Shown here: positions 1 through 7,477 of the stretch, piece by piece | Position numbering within the stretch: the first letter of the stretch is position 1 | Layout of the letters: every line of letters begins with the position of its first letter | Position numbers and translations under genes: made by a program | The notes under the pieces: generated by a model | What the model was told of the DNA's origin: nothing | What the model saw: the letters and a program-made list of their open reading frames with translations, nothing else | The model's database searches: none | Assembly: GCA_902775025.1 (NCBI GenBank) | Contig: CACYKP010000020.1 | Coordinates: 62,001 to 126,000, forward strand | Length of the DNA stretch: 64,000 bases | Direction of reading: 5' to 3' | Source of the DNA: an uncultured bacterium | Lineage (GTDB): Bacteria; Cyanobacteriota; Vampirovibrionia; Gastranaerophilales; Gastranaerophilaceae

Positions 1-1
1 A

Positions 2-784
2 CAGGAAATAAAGAGAATAAAGAATGTAATAGAAAATACTGAAGGCGGCACTTGTGTAGCAGCAAGCATAGAATTTGTTTTTGCTTCAAAATACCCTGCT
101 GAATTTATTCGTATAATAGAAGGTCTTACTTCAAAAAACAAATCAGTAAAAAAAGTCGTTGATTGTAAAAGAGCTAATTTGGTTGATGATGAAATATCTA
201 TTTTTGCAACTCCATATAATAATAAAAACGGCAAAAAGGAGTTTATACTAAGAACTGACGGTGGAGCTTATGTATTGGCAAAAATTCAGAAAGAATGTCA
301 AAATGAATATGAACGAACATCTATAGATATTTTATTTCAATCTTTGGTGTTTCAAATTGCATCTCAAGGAACGTATAATTCTATTACAGATACACATTCC
401 AGTCTGTTTAATAAAGAAGGAGGTCTCAATTCAACTGAAAAAGAATACGCTCTAAAGATTCTTACAGGAAGAGATGTAAAAGGTAAGTTATATAGAAATT
501 ATAATAATAAAAAACTTTGTAAAAATGCTGATAATAAAATTATAGAAAAGGATATTGAAAAAGAACTTAAAAAGGGAAAATTAATAATGATAAGTATAAA
601 TTGTTCAAATGACAAAAATATTTTAACAGATGGTCATGAGATTACAATAATTAGTAAACAAAAAAAATCTGACGGCAAAGAATATTATGTTTGCAAAGAT
701 AGCGATGAATTGGAAAGTACACCCTTATATGTAGAAAAAGATATCCTTTTAGACCAAATTTTTTATATTTGTACTATTAAATGA
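2..784 (+). CDS. Papain-like cysteine peptidase domain protein, 5'-truncated by the window
   Basis: The reading frame is open from base 2, so the gene starts outside the window; 260 residues are visible. A GGTCVAAS motif near visible residue 18, a DGHEITI motif with His at about 212 and a following YYVCKDSD stretch match the Cys-His-Asp order of papain-fold peptidases (C1/C39-like), where Gly-His precedes a strand and the acidic residue follows a Tyr-rich strand. The TTG at 179 could serve as a start but would remove the Cys, so I reject it. Substrate and location cannot be read. The 3' end overlaps the convergent dapF by 8 bases. The catalytic assignment is inference from motif order, not a recognised family. 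Confidence 0.55.
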   Translation, partial: QEIKRIKNVIENTEGGTCVAASIEFVFASKYPAEFIRIIEGLTSKNKSVKKVVDCKRANLVDDEISIFATPYNNKNGKKEFILRTDGGAYVLAKIQKECQNEYERTSIDILFQSLVFQIASQGTYNSITDTHSSLFNKEGGLNSTEKEYALKILTGRDVKGKLYRNYNNKKLCKNADNKIIEKDIEKELKKGKLIMISINCSNDKNILTDGHEITIISKQKKSDGKEYYVCKDSDELESTPLYVEKDILLDQIFYICTIK

Positions 785-1637
785 TATCAGCATTAAATAC
801 ATATTCTGCCGGTCCTATCATGTTTACGTCAAAAAATGGTGCAAACTTGTTCCCCGGCCAATCTATATGAACAGTTCCGCCTAATAATTTCACATCAACA
901 GAATGTTCTACAAGACCGTCAATAACACCTGCTACAACGGTTGCGCAAGCACCCGTTCCGCAAGCGAGCGTAATTCCGCAACCTCTTTCCCATACTTGTA
1001 ATTCTATTTTTTCATCAGAGATGATTTTTGCAAATTCGACATTTGTTTTTTCAGGGAATTCAGAACTTTTTTCTATTATAGGACCGTATTCCTTTGCTAA
1101 TTCTAACAGGTTTTCTTCCTTATCTACAAATATAACAAAATGAGGATTACCCATAGAAATAGCATTCCCTTCAAAAATTCTGTCTTTTACCGATATCTTA
1201 TAGTTAAAATTATTTGAAGGAACAAACGGGATTTTTGGGGATTCTAATACGGGTTTTGACATATTCACCCTAACTTGCCCGTCATACATTAATTTTGGTG
1301 TAATTATTCCGGCTAAAGTATTTACGGTAAATTCATCTTTTTTTACTAAGCCTCTGTCAAAAACATATTTTGCAAAGCATCTGATACCGTTTCCGCACAT
1401 TTGAGCGGTTGTGCCGTCAGAATTATAGAAAAACCAGCCAATATCAGCATCACGAACATCAGTATTTGGGACAATAAAACCGTCTGCGCCAACACCAAAA
1501 TTACGATTGCATAACTGTTTTGCCGCTTCTGACATTGTCGACCAACGATTTTCCATTTCACCAATTTTGTATTCTTCATAATTCATTATGATAAAATCAT
1601 TGCCGCACCCTTGCATTTTTGTTATTTTTATACCCAT
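777..1637 (-). CDS. dapF: Diaminopimelate epimerase
   Basis: Interconverts LL- and meso-diaminopimelate in lysine and peptidoglycan precursor synthesis in the cytoplasm. The 286-residue protein has the family's two catalytic cysteines in context: QMCGNGIRC (Cys81) and LACGTGAC (Cys226); the N-terminal KMQGCGNDF strand is also typical. I chose the ATG at 1637, preceded by a purine-rich AGAAAGGG, over a TTG at 1667 that would add ten unconserved residues. It is divergent from hisS with about 115 bases between them, and its 3' end overlaps the incoming peptidase gene. Length is normal for the family and nothing is missing. Confidence 0.96.
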   Translation of the reverse strand: MGIKITKMQGCGNDFIIMNYEEYKIGEMENRWSTMSEAAKQLCNRNFGVGADGFIVPNTDVRDADIGWFFYNSDGTTAQMCGNGIRCFAKYVFDRGLVKKDEFTVNTLAGIITPKLMYDGQVRVNMSKPVLESPKIPFVPSNNFNYKISVKDRIFEGNAISMGNPHFVIFVDKEENLLELAKEYGPIIEKSSEFPEKTNVEFAKIISDEKIELQVWERGCGITLACGTGACATVVAGVIDGLVEHSVDVKLLGGTVHIDWPGNKFAPFFDVNMIGPAEYVFNADII

Positions 1638-1751
1638 TTGTTTACTTAGCCCTTTCTTATAGTACAATTATTATATAAAGAAAACATGTAATAGGCAACA
1701 TAAAAGCAATCCATCGCTATTTGCGGAAGATAGCCGAACAGAGGTAATAAA

Positions 1752-2981
1752 ATGGCAATAATAAAAATACAAAAGGGTACAAAAGATATACTTCCGAGTG
1801 ATATGCCGATTTGGCATTTTATGGAAGAAAAAGCAAATGAAGTTTTTACAAAATATGGCGCAAAAGAGATAAGAACTCCTATTTTTGAAGCAACAGAATT
1901 GTTTGCAAGAGGTGTTGGTGATACAACGGATATTGTTAATAAAGAAATGTACACATTTGAGAAGAGCGACCGTTCTTTAACATTGCGTCCCGAAAATACG
2001 GCAGGTGTTGTTCGTTCTTTTATAGAAAACGGTATGCACAGATTATCTGCTCCTGTCAAATTGTGGTACAAAGGACCTATGTTCAGGTATGAAAGACCGC
2101 AAGCAGGCAGACAAAGACAATTTCATCAAGTCGGGATAGAAGTTTTCGGAATTAAACAAGCAACTGCTGATGCTGAAGTTATTATGATGGCAGTCGACTA
2201 TCTTAAATCTCTGGGTTTGAATGATTTAACAGTTGAATTGAACACTCTTGGCTGCCCAAAATGCAGGGAAGAGTTTAAGAAGAATTTGAAAGATGTTATA
2301 CGCCCCTATCTTCCTCAGCTTTGCGAAGATTGCCAAACAAGATTTGAGAAGAACCCTCTAAGACTTTTGGATTGTAAATCTCCTGAATGTCAGGAAGTGT
2401 ATGCAAAACCGGAAATTCAAGCAGTAATACAAGGAGATTTTATTTGTGAAGAATGTTCTGAGCATTTTAATGAACTTCTCAGTTATTTGGATACTTTAGG
2501 TATCAAATACGAAAGAAACAAACTTCTTGTAAGGGGATTGGATTACTATAACAGAACCGTTTTTGAGATTAAATCAAATAACCTCGGTTCGCAAAACGCA
2601 GTTTGCGGCGGCGGAAGATATGATTCTCTTGTAAAAAACTTAGGCGGAGAAGATACTCCGGCTATCGGTTTTGCAATGGGAATGGAAAGACTTGCCTCTC
2701 TTTTGGGTGAGAAAAAGGAAGAAAAATTAACAGCTTTTGTCGTTTCTAACAATATTGCAGAAGCAATTAAACTCACGGAAGAACTTCGCTTAAAAGGTAT
2801 AACTTGCGAGTTTGATTTAACGAATAAAAAATTTGTTAAACAGTTGGAAAAAGCTTCAAAAGTTGCAAAATACGCAGTTATTTTAGGCGAAGATGAAATA
2901 TCAAAAGGTGAAGTAACAGTTAAAAACCTTGATACTTCGGAGCAAAAAACGGTTAAACGAAATAATATTGTACTTAACTAG
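1752..2981 (+). CDS. hisS: Histidyl-tRNA synthetase
   Basis: Class II aminoacyl-tRNA synthetase charging tRNA-His. All class II motifs are visible: motif 1 region (TPIFEATELF), motif 2 (TLRPENTAGVVRSFIE and RYERPQAGRQRQFHQ), the His-specific LVRGLDYYNRTVFE and GGGRYDSL, and motif 3 (GFAMGMERLAS). A C-terminal anticodon-binding domain follows (about residues 325-409). A CxxC...CxxC set (CPKC, CEDC) in the insertion domain hints at a metal site, though this is not diagnostic. Length 409 is typical. An AGAGG lies 6-10 bases before the ATG. It is divergent from dapF; the next gene follows after 26 bases. Confidence 0.97.
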   Translation: MAIIKIQKGTKDILPSDMPIWHFMEEKANEVFTKYGAKEIRTPIFEATELFARGVGDTTDIVNKEMYTFEKSDRSLTLRPENTAGVVRSFIENGMHRLSAPVKLWYKGPMFRYERPQAGRQRQFHQVGIEVFGIKQATADAEVIMMAVDYLKSLGLNDLTVELNTLGCPKCREEFKKNLKDVIRPYLPQLCEDCQTRFEKNPLRLLDCKSPECQEVYAKPEIQAVIQGDFICEECSEHFNELLSYLDTLGIKYERNKLLVRGLDYYNRTVFEIKSNNLGSQNAVCGGGRYDSLVKNLGGEDTPAIGFAMGMERLASLLGEKKEEKLTAFVVSNNIAEAIKLTEELRLKGITCEFDLTNKKFVKQLEKASKVAKYAVILGEDEISKGEVTVKNLDTSEQKTVKRNNIVLN

Positions 2982-3007
2982 CAAATTTTATATTTACCGA
3001 TTTTATA

Positions 3008-3853
3008 ATGGATATGAAAGTTTTTGCCGTTGCTAATTATAATAGACCGACTTTTGGTGTAAATTTACAGTCCAAAAAACTACGTTTTAAAGAAGATGAT
3101 TTTTATGTTCGCATAAAAGGATACGGACATCATTCGGGTTGGGCAAAAAAAATAATAGAAACTGCTGATAAAGCAGTTGAATTTATAAGACAATACTGCA
3201 GCGCAGAAGAAACTTTGAAAAGAATTACAGTTGGCGTAACGGAAGCAAATCAGCTTCCGTTGGATTTGGAGAAAAGAGAACACACAGGAATACTAAGAAT
3301 TGAAAGAGAAGGCTGGCGTCATCTTTCAAGTTGGAATAACAGTTTTGGACTTATTACACGATATAGTACAAAAGGTAAAAACAAATACAAAACGTATGCT
3401 GACAGATTAGACTATATAGTAAAACACCCTTTAAAAAATCCTTTTGGTGATATAAGTTTAACAAGACCTATACATGATGCCGATTTTTTCGGCAAGTGCC
3501 TTGATCACGGTGACATAAAATATATAAATAATGCTTTTAGGCATGTAAAAGAAATATATAATAACTTGCACAAAAATTACATTCAAAAAGAAGTTAAAGA
3601 AAAAGATTTGGATAATGTGAATTCTTCTATTGCAGAAATGCGTTGGATTCTTGCACACGCTACGCCTTGGGAACGAGGAAGTGATGCAATCTCAAATACT
3701 TTTATTCGTGCAATTTATAAGGCTATGGGAGTAAAAGCTTATCCGCTTAAAAAGGGAGTATCATTAGATTTGGAAGCTTATTGCACAAACTTAGATGAAT
3801 ATAAGAAAAATTTTGCGTCTTATTTTTCTAAAAAACCTGAAATAATAGATTAA
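3008..3853 (+). CDS. Orphan protein with N-terminal Phe-Gly tag, 281 aa
   Basis: No recognised domain. The first ~22 residues (MDMKVFAVANYNRPTFGVNL) carry the short N-terminal signature shared by about ten proteins here: a Lys/Gln-Val/Ile opening, an Asn-rich stretch, then Thr/Ser-Phe-Gly. The rest is soluble, basic and mixed alpha/beta without membrane segments or a Sec signal. A second ATG at 3014 is equally plausible; neither has a clear ribosome site. It follows hisS by 26 bases and may be read through from it. The 3' end overlaps convergent ldcA by 4 bases. Function unknown. Confidence 0.75.
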   Translation: MDMKVFAVANYNRPTFGVNLQSKKLRFKEDDFYVRIKGYGHHSGWAKKIIETADKAVEFIRQYCSAEETLKRITVGVTEANQLPLDLEKREHTGILRIEREGWRHLSSWNNSFGLITRYSTKGKNKYKTYADRLDYIVKHPLKNPFGDISLTRPIHDADFFGKCLDHGDIKYINNAFRHVKEIYNNLHKNYIQKEVKEKDLDNVNSSIAEMRWILAHATPWERGSDAISNTFIRAIYKAMGVKAYPLKKGVSLDLEAYCTNLDEYKKNFASYFSKKPEIID

Positions 3854-4710
3854 TCAATTTTAAGCACAAGTCCTTGTATTTTAGCTTTCTTACCTATGGG
3901 AATCGTGATTTTTTCTTTTGCGTGAGTTATTTTAAAACCTGATACCACAGGAATATTTAAGCGGTTTGCTATTTCATTAAAATATTCATCAAGCCAAACT
4001 TCATTATCAATATCAAGAAAATCGCCTAATACAATTCCTTTGCATCTGTCAGAAAATTCAGGAATATTAATTAACTGCTGAAACATTTTATCTATCTTAT
4101 ATACAGGTTCGTTTAAGTCCTCCGCAAAGAAAATAAAATCTTTATCAGGTATAAAATCCTGACCGCAAAGCGAAACAACTGTAGAAAGATTACCGCCCCA
4201 AAGAATGCCGTTTGCAGAACCTTCTTTGAATGATTTAGAACCTTTAAAACACAATGATTTTCCGTTAATAGTATTAAAAAAATCTTGTTGAGAGAATGTG
4301 TTGCATTCTATCCCGAAATCCGTACAAGCCATCGGACTATGATAAGTTATTATCCCTGTTTTTTTGTAAATCATCAATAATAATGCCGTAACATCAGAAA
4401 ACCCGCAAAACGGCTTTGGATTGGCTTTGATTAAATTATAATCAATTTTGTTAATAAGCCTAATCGCACCATAACCGCCACGAGCACAGAGTATAAGCTT
4501 AATCTCATCATCTTCAAAAAAACGATGAAGCTCGCTGATTTTATCCTCATCACTTCCAGCAAGATAACGATTTTTGTCAAAAATATTCTTTGAAAGCTTA
4601 ACATTGAACCCTAAGGCTTCAATGTTAGCTTTAGCCTGTTCAATTTTTTCTTTTTCGCAATCGCCTGACAAAGCGATTATCCCGATTGTATCACCTGATT
4701 TTATTTCCAT
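3850..4710 (-). CDS. ldcA: LD-carboxypeptidase (peptidase family S66)
   Basis: Cleaves the terminal D-Ala from tetrapeptide stems in murein recycling (LdcA type); MccF-type immunity proteins share the fold. The S66 signatures are present: the ARGGYGAIRL strand, the nucleophile elbow CGFSDVTAL (Ser105), the acid in FFAEDLNEP and the His in ITHAKEKITIPIG. Length 286 is close to the usual ~300. No signal peptide is visible, as expected for the cytoplasmic enzyme. Start ATG at 4710. Its 3' end abuts the convergent orphan gene, so the pair has no room for separate terminators. MccF-like activity is not excluded. Confidence 0.88.
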   Translation of the reverse strand: MEIKSGDTIGIIALSGDCEKEKIEQAKANIEALGFNVKLSKNIFDKNRYLAGSDEDKISELHRFFEDDEIKLILCARGGYGAIRLINKIDYNLIKANPKPFCGFSDVTALLLMIYKKTGIITYHSPMACTDFGIECNTFSQQDFFNTINGKSLCFKGSKSFKEGSANGILWGGNLSTVVSLCGQDFIPDKDFIFFAEDLNEPVYKIDKMFQQLINIPEFSDRCKGIVLGDFLDIDNEVWLDEYFNEIANRLNIPVVSGFKITHAKEKITIPIGKKAKIQGLVLKID

Positions 4711-4754
4711 ATAAATATTTTATCACCGAGTGTAACTAAAAAGTCAAAAAAATA

Positions 4755-4833
4755 CCTCACCCGCTATTGTAAACTTCACTTATGTTCAGTAACAATAGCT
4801 CCCTCTCCTCAAGAGGAGAGGGCTGGGGTGAGG
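4755..4833. repeat. Composite palindromic repeat, CCTCACCC...GGGTGAGG family
   Basis: Outer arms CCTCACCC (4755-4762) and GGGTGAGG (4826-4833) enclose two hairpins: GCTATTGT/ACAATAGC (4763-4798) and CCCTCTCCTC/GAGGAGAGGG (4801-4822). Related words recur at 35860, 45258, 49885 and 58271, so this is a dispersed intergenic repeat, probably a small non-autonomous element. It lies upstream of both ldcA and the 77-residue gene. Confidence 0.75.
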
Positions 4834-4929
4834 TAAAAACCTAGTTTTGAGATACCATATTTGAAATAGGTGTTTGCAGTTTTTATTAAGAAATGTAAAC
4901 GCAAATTACTCAAAAAAGGCAATTTTTTT

Positions 4930-4979
4930 TATTCAGAATACTTTATATATATGTATAGAGAAATAATAGGTATAAAATT
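4930..4979 (+). promoter_or_regulatory. Conserved 5' region shared with the gene at 5374
   Basis: The bases before the ATG at 4980 align closely with those before the ATG at 5374: ATACTTT, a TATATATGTA core that could be a -10 box, then AGAG, an A-rich spacer and a GGTA ribosome-site-like word, ending in ATGGT. Such similarity ahead of two short, otherwise different genes suggests one shared promoter and leader, probably the same regulator or sigma factor. Confidence 0.5.
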
Positions 4980-5213
4980 ATGGTCGCAGGAATTCAAGCA
5001 TTAAATTTCTTTAATAAACCAATTAGCAGTATCGGCGGGGTTGGGGAACGTTTTGCAACGTCAAAGGCTCACAGAGTTGAAGGTGCGGAAGGAGTAACAA
5101 CTCCCTATAGAGCAATTGCTTCAACAAATTGTGAACTTAATCCTGATGTAACAGGTGGTGGTTATACTCACGGTGTTGGTGCTTTTGCAAGTAACAAAAA
5201 TTGGATGTTCTAG
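4980..5213 (+). CDS. Small Gly-rich protein, 77 aa
   Basis: Unknown function. The short protein has a hydrophobic N-terminus (MVAGIQALNFF), a Gly-rich middle and ends GAFASNKNWMF. No membrane segment or Sec signal is evident. It is a self-contained transcription unit: the 5' region is nearly duplicated ahead of the gene at 5374, and a strong intrinsic terminator follows 40 bases after the stop. The neighbour at 5374 has a similar build (MV start, Gly/Asn-rich, similar size) without clear alignment, so the two may be fast-evolving relatives. Confidence 0.7.
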   Translation: MVAGIQALNFFNKPISSIGGVGERFATSKAHRVEGAEGVTTPYRAIASTNCELNPDVTGGGYTHGVGAFASNKNWMF

Positions 5214-5253
5214 CATTGTGGGTGCAATTATTTGCATCAAAAAAATATAATAC

Positions 5254-5282
5254 AAAAAGACCTCATTCGAGGTCTTTTTTTT
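5254..5282 (+). terminator. Intrinsic terminator
   Basis: AAAAAGACCTC and its complement around an ATTC loop, followed by eight T. Placed to end the 77-residue gene. Confidence 0.9.
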
Positions 5283-5329
5283 GTTAATAAATGTAACAAA
5301 AAGTTTAATGTGTGAAATTGAAGATTTTT

Positions 5330-5373
5330 AAAATACTTTTTATATATGTACAGAGAGTAAAAAAGGTAAATTA
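5330..5373 (+). promoter_or_regulatory. Conserved 5' region, second copy
   Basis: Matches the bases before 4980: AATACTTTTTATATATGTA, then CAGAGAG, an A-run, GGTAAA and ATGGT. The TATATAT core probably contains the -10 element. No clear -35 hexamer is visible. Confidence 0.5.
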
Positions 5374-5628
5374 ATGGTAAACGCAATTCCAAGCAATTAT
5401 CAATATGGTAATTATGAGTTCGGCAGGAACAATCCTTTCGGACGAATAAATGGTGCAGAGCCGAGGGTTACTGGAACACCTTCGGTCGATAATTCCTACG
5501 GAATCTCTATACCAGAAAATTTTGGTTTTGTAGAGAACGAGATAGGTAACCCCGTTTCACTCGGACAAGACGGATACGGTTTGGCACATAATGATGGTGC
5601 GGGACACAGACTGCACCTGATAGGATAA
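5374..5628 (+). CDS. Small Asn/Gly-rich protein, 84 aa
   Basis: Unknown function. It opens MVNAIPSNYQYGNYEFGRNN and contains three Phe-Gly pairs in its first half plus NFGFVENEIGNPV, recalling the Phe-Gly signature of larger proteins in this window. No hydrophobic segment. The shared 5' region and its own terminator mark it as an independent small gene paired with the one at 4980. The sequence is rich in Gly, Asn and aromatic residues, suggesting a flexible or surface-exposed peptide, which is inference. Confidence 0.7.
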   Translation: MVNAIPSNYQYGNYEFGRNNPFGRINGAEPRVTGTPSVDNSYGISIPENFGFVENEIGNPVSLGQDGYGLAHNDGAGHRLHLIG

Positions 5629-5656
5629 TATAAAGAGAGTAGAGAGAAAAGAGTTC

Positions 5657-5685
5657 AAGACCTTTTAAATAAAAGGTCTTTTTTA
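5657..5685 (+). terminator. Intrinsic terminator
   Basis: AAGACCTTTT and AAAAGGTCTT around a short loop, then a T-run. Ends the 84-residue gene. Confidence 0.88.
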
Positions 5686-5740
5686 TTTGAAAATATGAAC
5701 CTTTAATTTTATTGAGGATACAGAAAATTTAATAATTTAG

Positions 5741-5850
5741 AGATTCTTCGGTTTACACCTCAGAATGACGGCGCGGTTAAAATCCAATATGCATGTCATT
5801 CTGAGGGAAGCATCATTTCTGCCCGAAGAATCTTTTTTTTCAGACATGCA
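5741..5850. repeat. Inverted pair of CATTCTGAG/GAAGAATC repeats
   Basis: One copy reads AGATTCTTCGG...CCTCAGAATGAC (5741-5769); the other is inverted, GTCATTCTGAGGG...CGAAGAATCT (5795-5832). Short arms TGCATGTC (5790-5797) and GACATGCA (5843-5850) surround the second. A third copy lies at 6465. Words of this kind are common dispersed repeats in several bacterial phyla. The rest of 5686-5970 shows no gene. Confidence 0.7.
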
Positions 5851-5970
5851 TAGACTTTTTCTGCAAACTTATTTGTAACGATTTGTTAACATTTCCCTTA
5901 AAAAATTAAAGTTTTAGAAAAAAATGCCGATATATATATTACGAAGCAAAAATTACATTTACAGGAAAGG

Positions 5971-6141
5971 ATGAAATCGGATATGTTGAAGAAGATTACA
6001 ACCCCATCGAATAACATTTTCTGCGGTGTTGAATTCATATTAAGAGGGGCAAAGAAGCGAAGGGCAATGGCAATATCTAACGCAGTAGCAATTAATGCAG
6101 AATCAGGAATTCAGGCAAAATTGCAGGCAGTAAAAGGCTGA
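5971..6141 (+). CDS. Small basic protein, 56 aa
   Basis: A short frame from ATG 5971 with an in-frame ATG at 5983; AGGAAAGG (5963-5970) abuts the first ATG and sits 12 bases before the second, so the second start is more likely (52 residues). The product has a CGVEFILRGAKKRRAMAIS core with a basic patch, then an Ala/Gln-rich helix. A TATATATATT element lies about 40 bases upstream and an intrinsic terminator follows, so this is a complete small transcription unit. Function unknown. A structured small RNA is the alternative. Confidence 0.5.
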   Translation: MKSDMLKKITTPSNNIFCGVEFILRGAKKRRAMAISNAVAINAESGIQAKLQAVKG

Positions 6142-6194
6142 CGAAAGTAAGTAGATAGTTATAGTCTGTTCGATTAATTAAGTAGAGAGCATAA

Positions 6195-6230
6195 ACAAAT
6201 CCCTTATCTAATAGATGGGGATTTGTTTTT
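6195..6230 (+). terminator. Intrinsic terminator
   Basis: ACAAATCCC pairs with GGGATTTGT across a 14-base loop, followed by TTTT. Ends the 56-residue gene ahead of tRNA-Ser. Confidence 0.75.
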
Positions 6231-6285
6231 ATAAATAATTCTTTAAAAAAAAATATCTTTATGTTATTATGAATATATCTTAGAA

Positions 6286-6375
6286 GGAGACATGGCCGAG
6301 TAGGCTGAAGGCGGCACCCTGCTAAGGTGTTATGTGGGGCAACCTGCATCCTGGGTTCGAATCCCAGTGTCTCCG
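6286..6375 (+). tRNA. tRNA-Ser (GCT)
   Basis: Acceptor stem GGAGACA/TGTCTCC, a D-arm with TGGCCGAG, an anticodon loop CTGCTAA with anticodon GCT at 6321-6323, the long variable arm typical of serine tRNAs, and T-loop TTCGAAT. The discriminator is G at 6375; CCA is not encoded. It reads AGC/AGU codons. Palindromic repeats crowd the downstream side. Confidence 0.96.
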
Positions 6376-6382
6376 AATTTTT

Positions 6383-6417
6383 AAAAGACTTGTAGTGAAT
6401 AATACAAGTCTTTTTTT
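6383..6417 (+). terminator. Intrinsic terminator after tRNA-Ser
   Basis: AAAAGACTTGTA pairs with TACAAGTCTTTT across an 8-base loop and runs into seven T. Confidence 0.92.
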
Positions 6418-6464
6418 GAGAGATTTGTGTTGTTTTACATGAGCAGTTTGCTCGGAAGTTATTT

Positions 6465-6496
6465 TGTCATTCTGAGGCTCGAAGAGCCGAAGAATC
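6465..6496. repeat. CATTCTGAG/GAAGAATC repeat, third copy
   Basis: TGTCATTCTGAGG, then GCTCGAAGAGC (itself a small hairpin), then CGAAGAATCC. Same family as 5741-5832. Confidence 0.7.
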
Positions 6497-6547
6497 CAGT
6501 CTTTTGCCGATTCAACATGGTCGGAAATAAATTGACTCAAACTACTC

Positions 6548-6649
6548 CAAAAGTGACTTTTTCTACTCTTTTTGTTTCTCATTGAATTTGCATAATCGTT
6601 AAAATGGCTATTGTGTAAACACAATAGCCATTCCGAAAAGTCACTTTTG
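6548..6649. repeat. Nested palindromic element (CTATTGT type)
   Basis: Outer arms CAAAAGTGACTTTTTC (6548-6563) and GAAAAGTCACTTTTG (6635-6649) enclose a near-perfect hairpin of 14-bp arms, AATGGCTATTGTGT and its complement (6603-6632), with a 2-base loop. The GCTATTGT/ACAATAGC core is shared with the element at 4763-4798. No gene is visible across 6418-6699. Confidence 0.75.
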
Positions 6650-6658
6650 AAAGTTATT

Positions 6659-6681
6659 GTTGGGTTGAAAACCCAACCTAC
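6659..6681 (-). repeat. REP hairpin (GTAG type), copy a
   Basis: On the minus strand: GTAG, then GTTGGGT, loop, ACCCAAC. A conserved GTAG at the foot of a hairpin is the mark of REP sequences recognised by RAYT transposases; a RAYT gene lies 0.8 kb away. Close to copies at 7429 and 7691. Confidence 0.8.
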
Positions 6682-6699
6682 AGACTACAGACTTATAAA

Positions 6700-7254
6700 C
6701 TAAAACTCAGTATCTGTAGTATTATAATCACCAATAGTCCATTTGTGCTGGTCATATGCTTGTTGTTCAGCCTCTTTTTTAGTCATTCCGTCTTCTTTTA
6801 TAAATCTTGGAATTTCTTTTATATCAACATCATCATGATTTTTTGGATATATTTTACACACATCAGTATTTCCGTTAACGAAATCAGAAACATTTTCTTT
6901 GGGACGTTTGATAGTGCCATTTAAAACCTTTTCATAAGCCTTTAAAACTTTATCAGCTACTTTTTCATATTCATGATAGCCATCTGCAATAAATTTGTAT
7001 ATATTACCTCTCCTGCTTTTAATAAAATTTTCACTTAATGTATCAACAAGACGCAATTCAACATCGTCTTTGTTTACAGGCAACATGTAAATATCAATAT
7101 CTACAGATCCTTTTGTCATTTCTGCGTATTTATCAGAATATTTAATTGTTCGATACATTTTATCACTCACTAATTTTTGCCATTTGTTCATTTTCGAAGT
7201 CTGTGTATGTATTGCGCCAAATGATTGTGAATCGACTTTATTAATAATATTCAT
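6700..7254 (-). CDS. Orphan protein with N-terminal Phe-Gly tag, 184 aa
   Basis: Begins MNIINKVDSQSFGAIHTQ, the short N-terminal signature recurrent in this window (polar-Ile opening, then Ser-Phe-Gly-Ala). The rest is charged, mostly helical and soluble, with no recognised domain or Sec signal. The ATG is well placed behind GAAAGGA. It stands alone between REP-type repeats, with its upstream side facing the RAYT transposase. Function unknown; the charged C-terminal half may be a binding domain, but nothing decides this. Confidence 0.75.
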   Translation of the reverse strand: MNIINKVDSQSFGAIHTQTSKMNKWQKLVSDKMYRTIKYSDKYAEMTKGSVDIDIYMLPVNKDDVELRLVDTLSENFIKSRRGNIYKFIADGYHEYEKVADKVLKAYEKVLNGTIKRPKENVSDFVNGNTDVCKIYPKNHDDVDIKEIPRFIKEDGMTKKEAEQQAYDQHKWTIGDYNTTDTEF

Positions 7255-7377
7255 ATTTATCCTTTCTCTTTAATAATTAGATTCTCATATTTATAAAAAC
7301 ACGTAAAAATATTTTTTGATAGGAGGAAATGAAGTTTTTACAAAAGTTAACAACATTATCAAACTCTTTGTTCAAAA

Positions 7378-7406
7378 TTCTCAAATCGACTGTTATTTTA
7401 CAATTT
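7378..7406. repeat. Direct repeat flanking the RAYT gene, left copy
   Basis: TTCTCAAATCGACTGTTAT followed by TTTACAATTT. A near-identical copy lies at 8013-8040 on the other side of the transposase gene. Confidence 0.65.
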
Positions 7407-7428
7407 GTTGTATTTTTTTGAGTAGTTG

Positions 7429-7452
7429 GTAGGTTGGGCATACCTGCCCAAC
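7429..7452 (+). repeat. REP hairpin (GTAG type), copy b
   Basis: GTAG, then GTTGGGCA, loop TACC, TGCCCAAC. It sits 25 bases before the transposase start and could influence its expression as well as serve as a substrate. Confidence 0.85.
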
Positions 7453-7477
7453 AATAACTTTATGATATTATAATGCT

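Noticed and set aside
4980..5213. Precursor peptide for the radical SAM protein at 18673 (both end in Asn-Trp-Met-Phe-like residues)
   Set aside because: The genes are 13 kb apart and the shared word is four residues; most likely chance.
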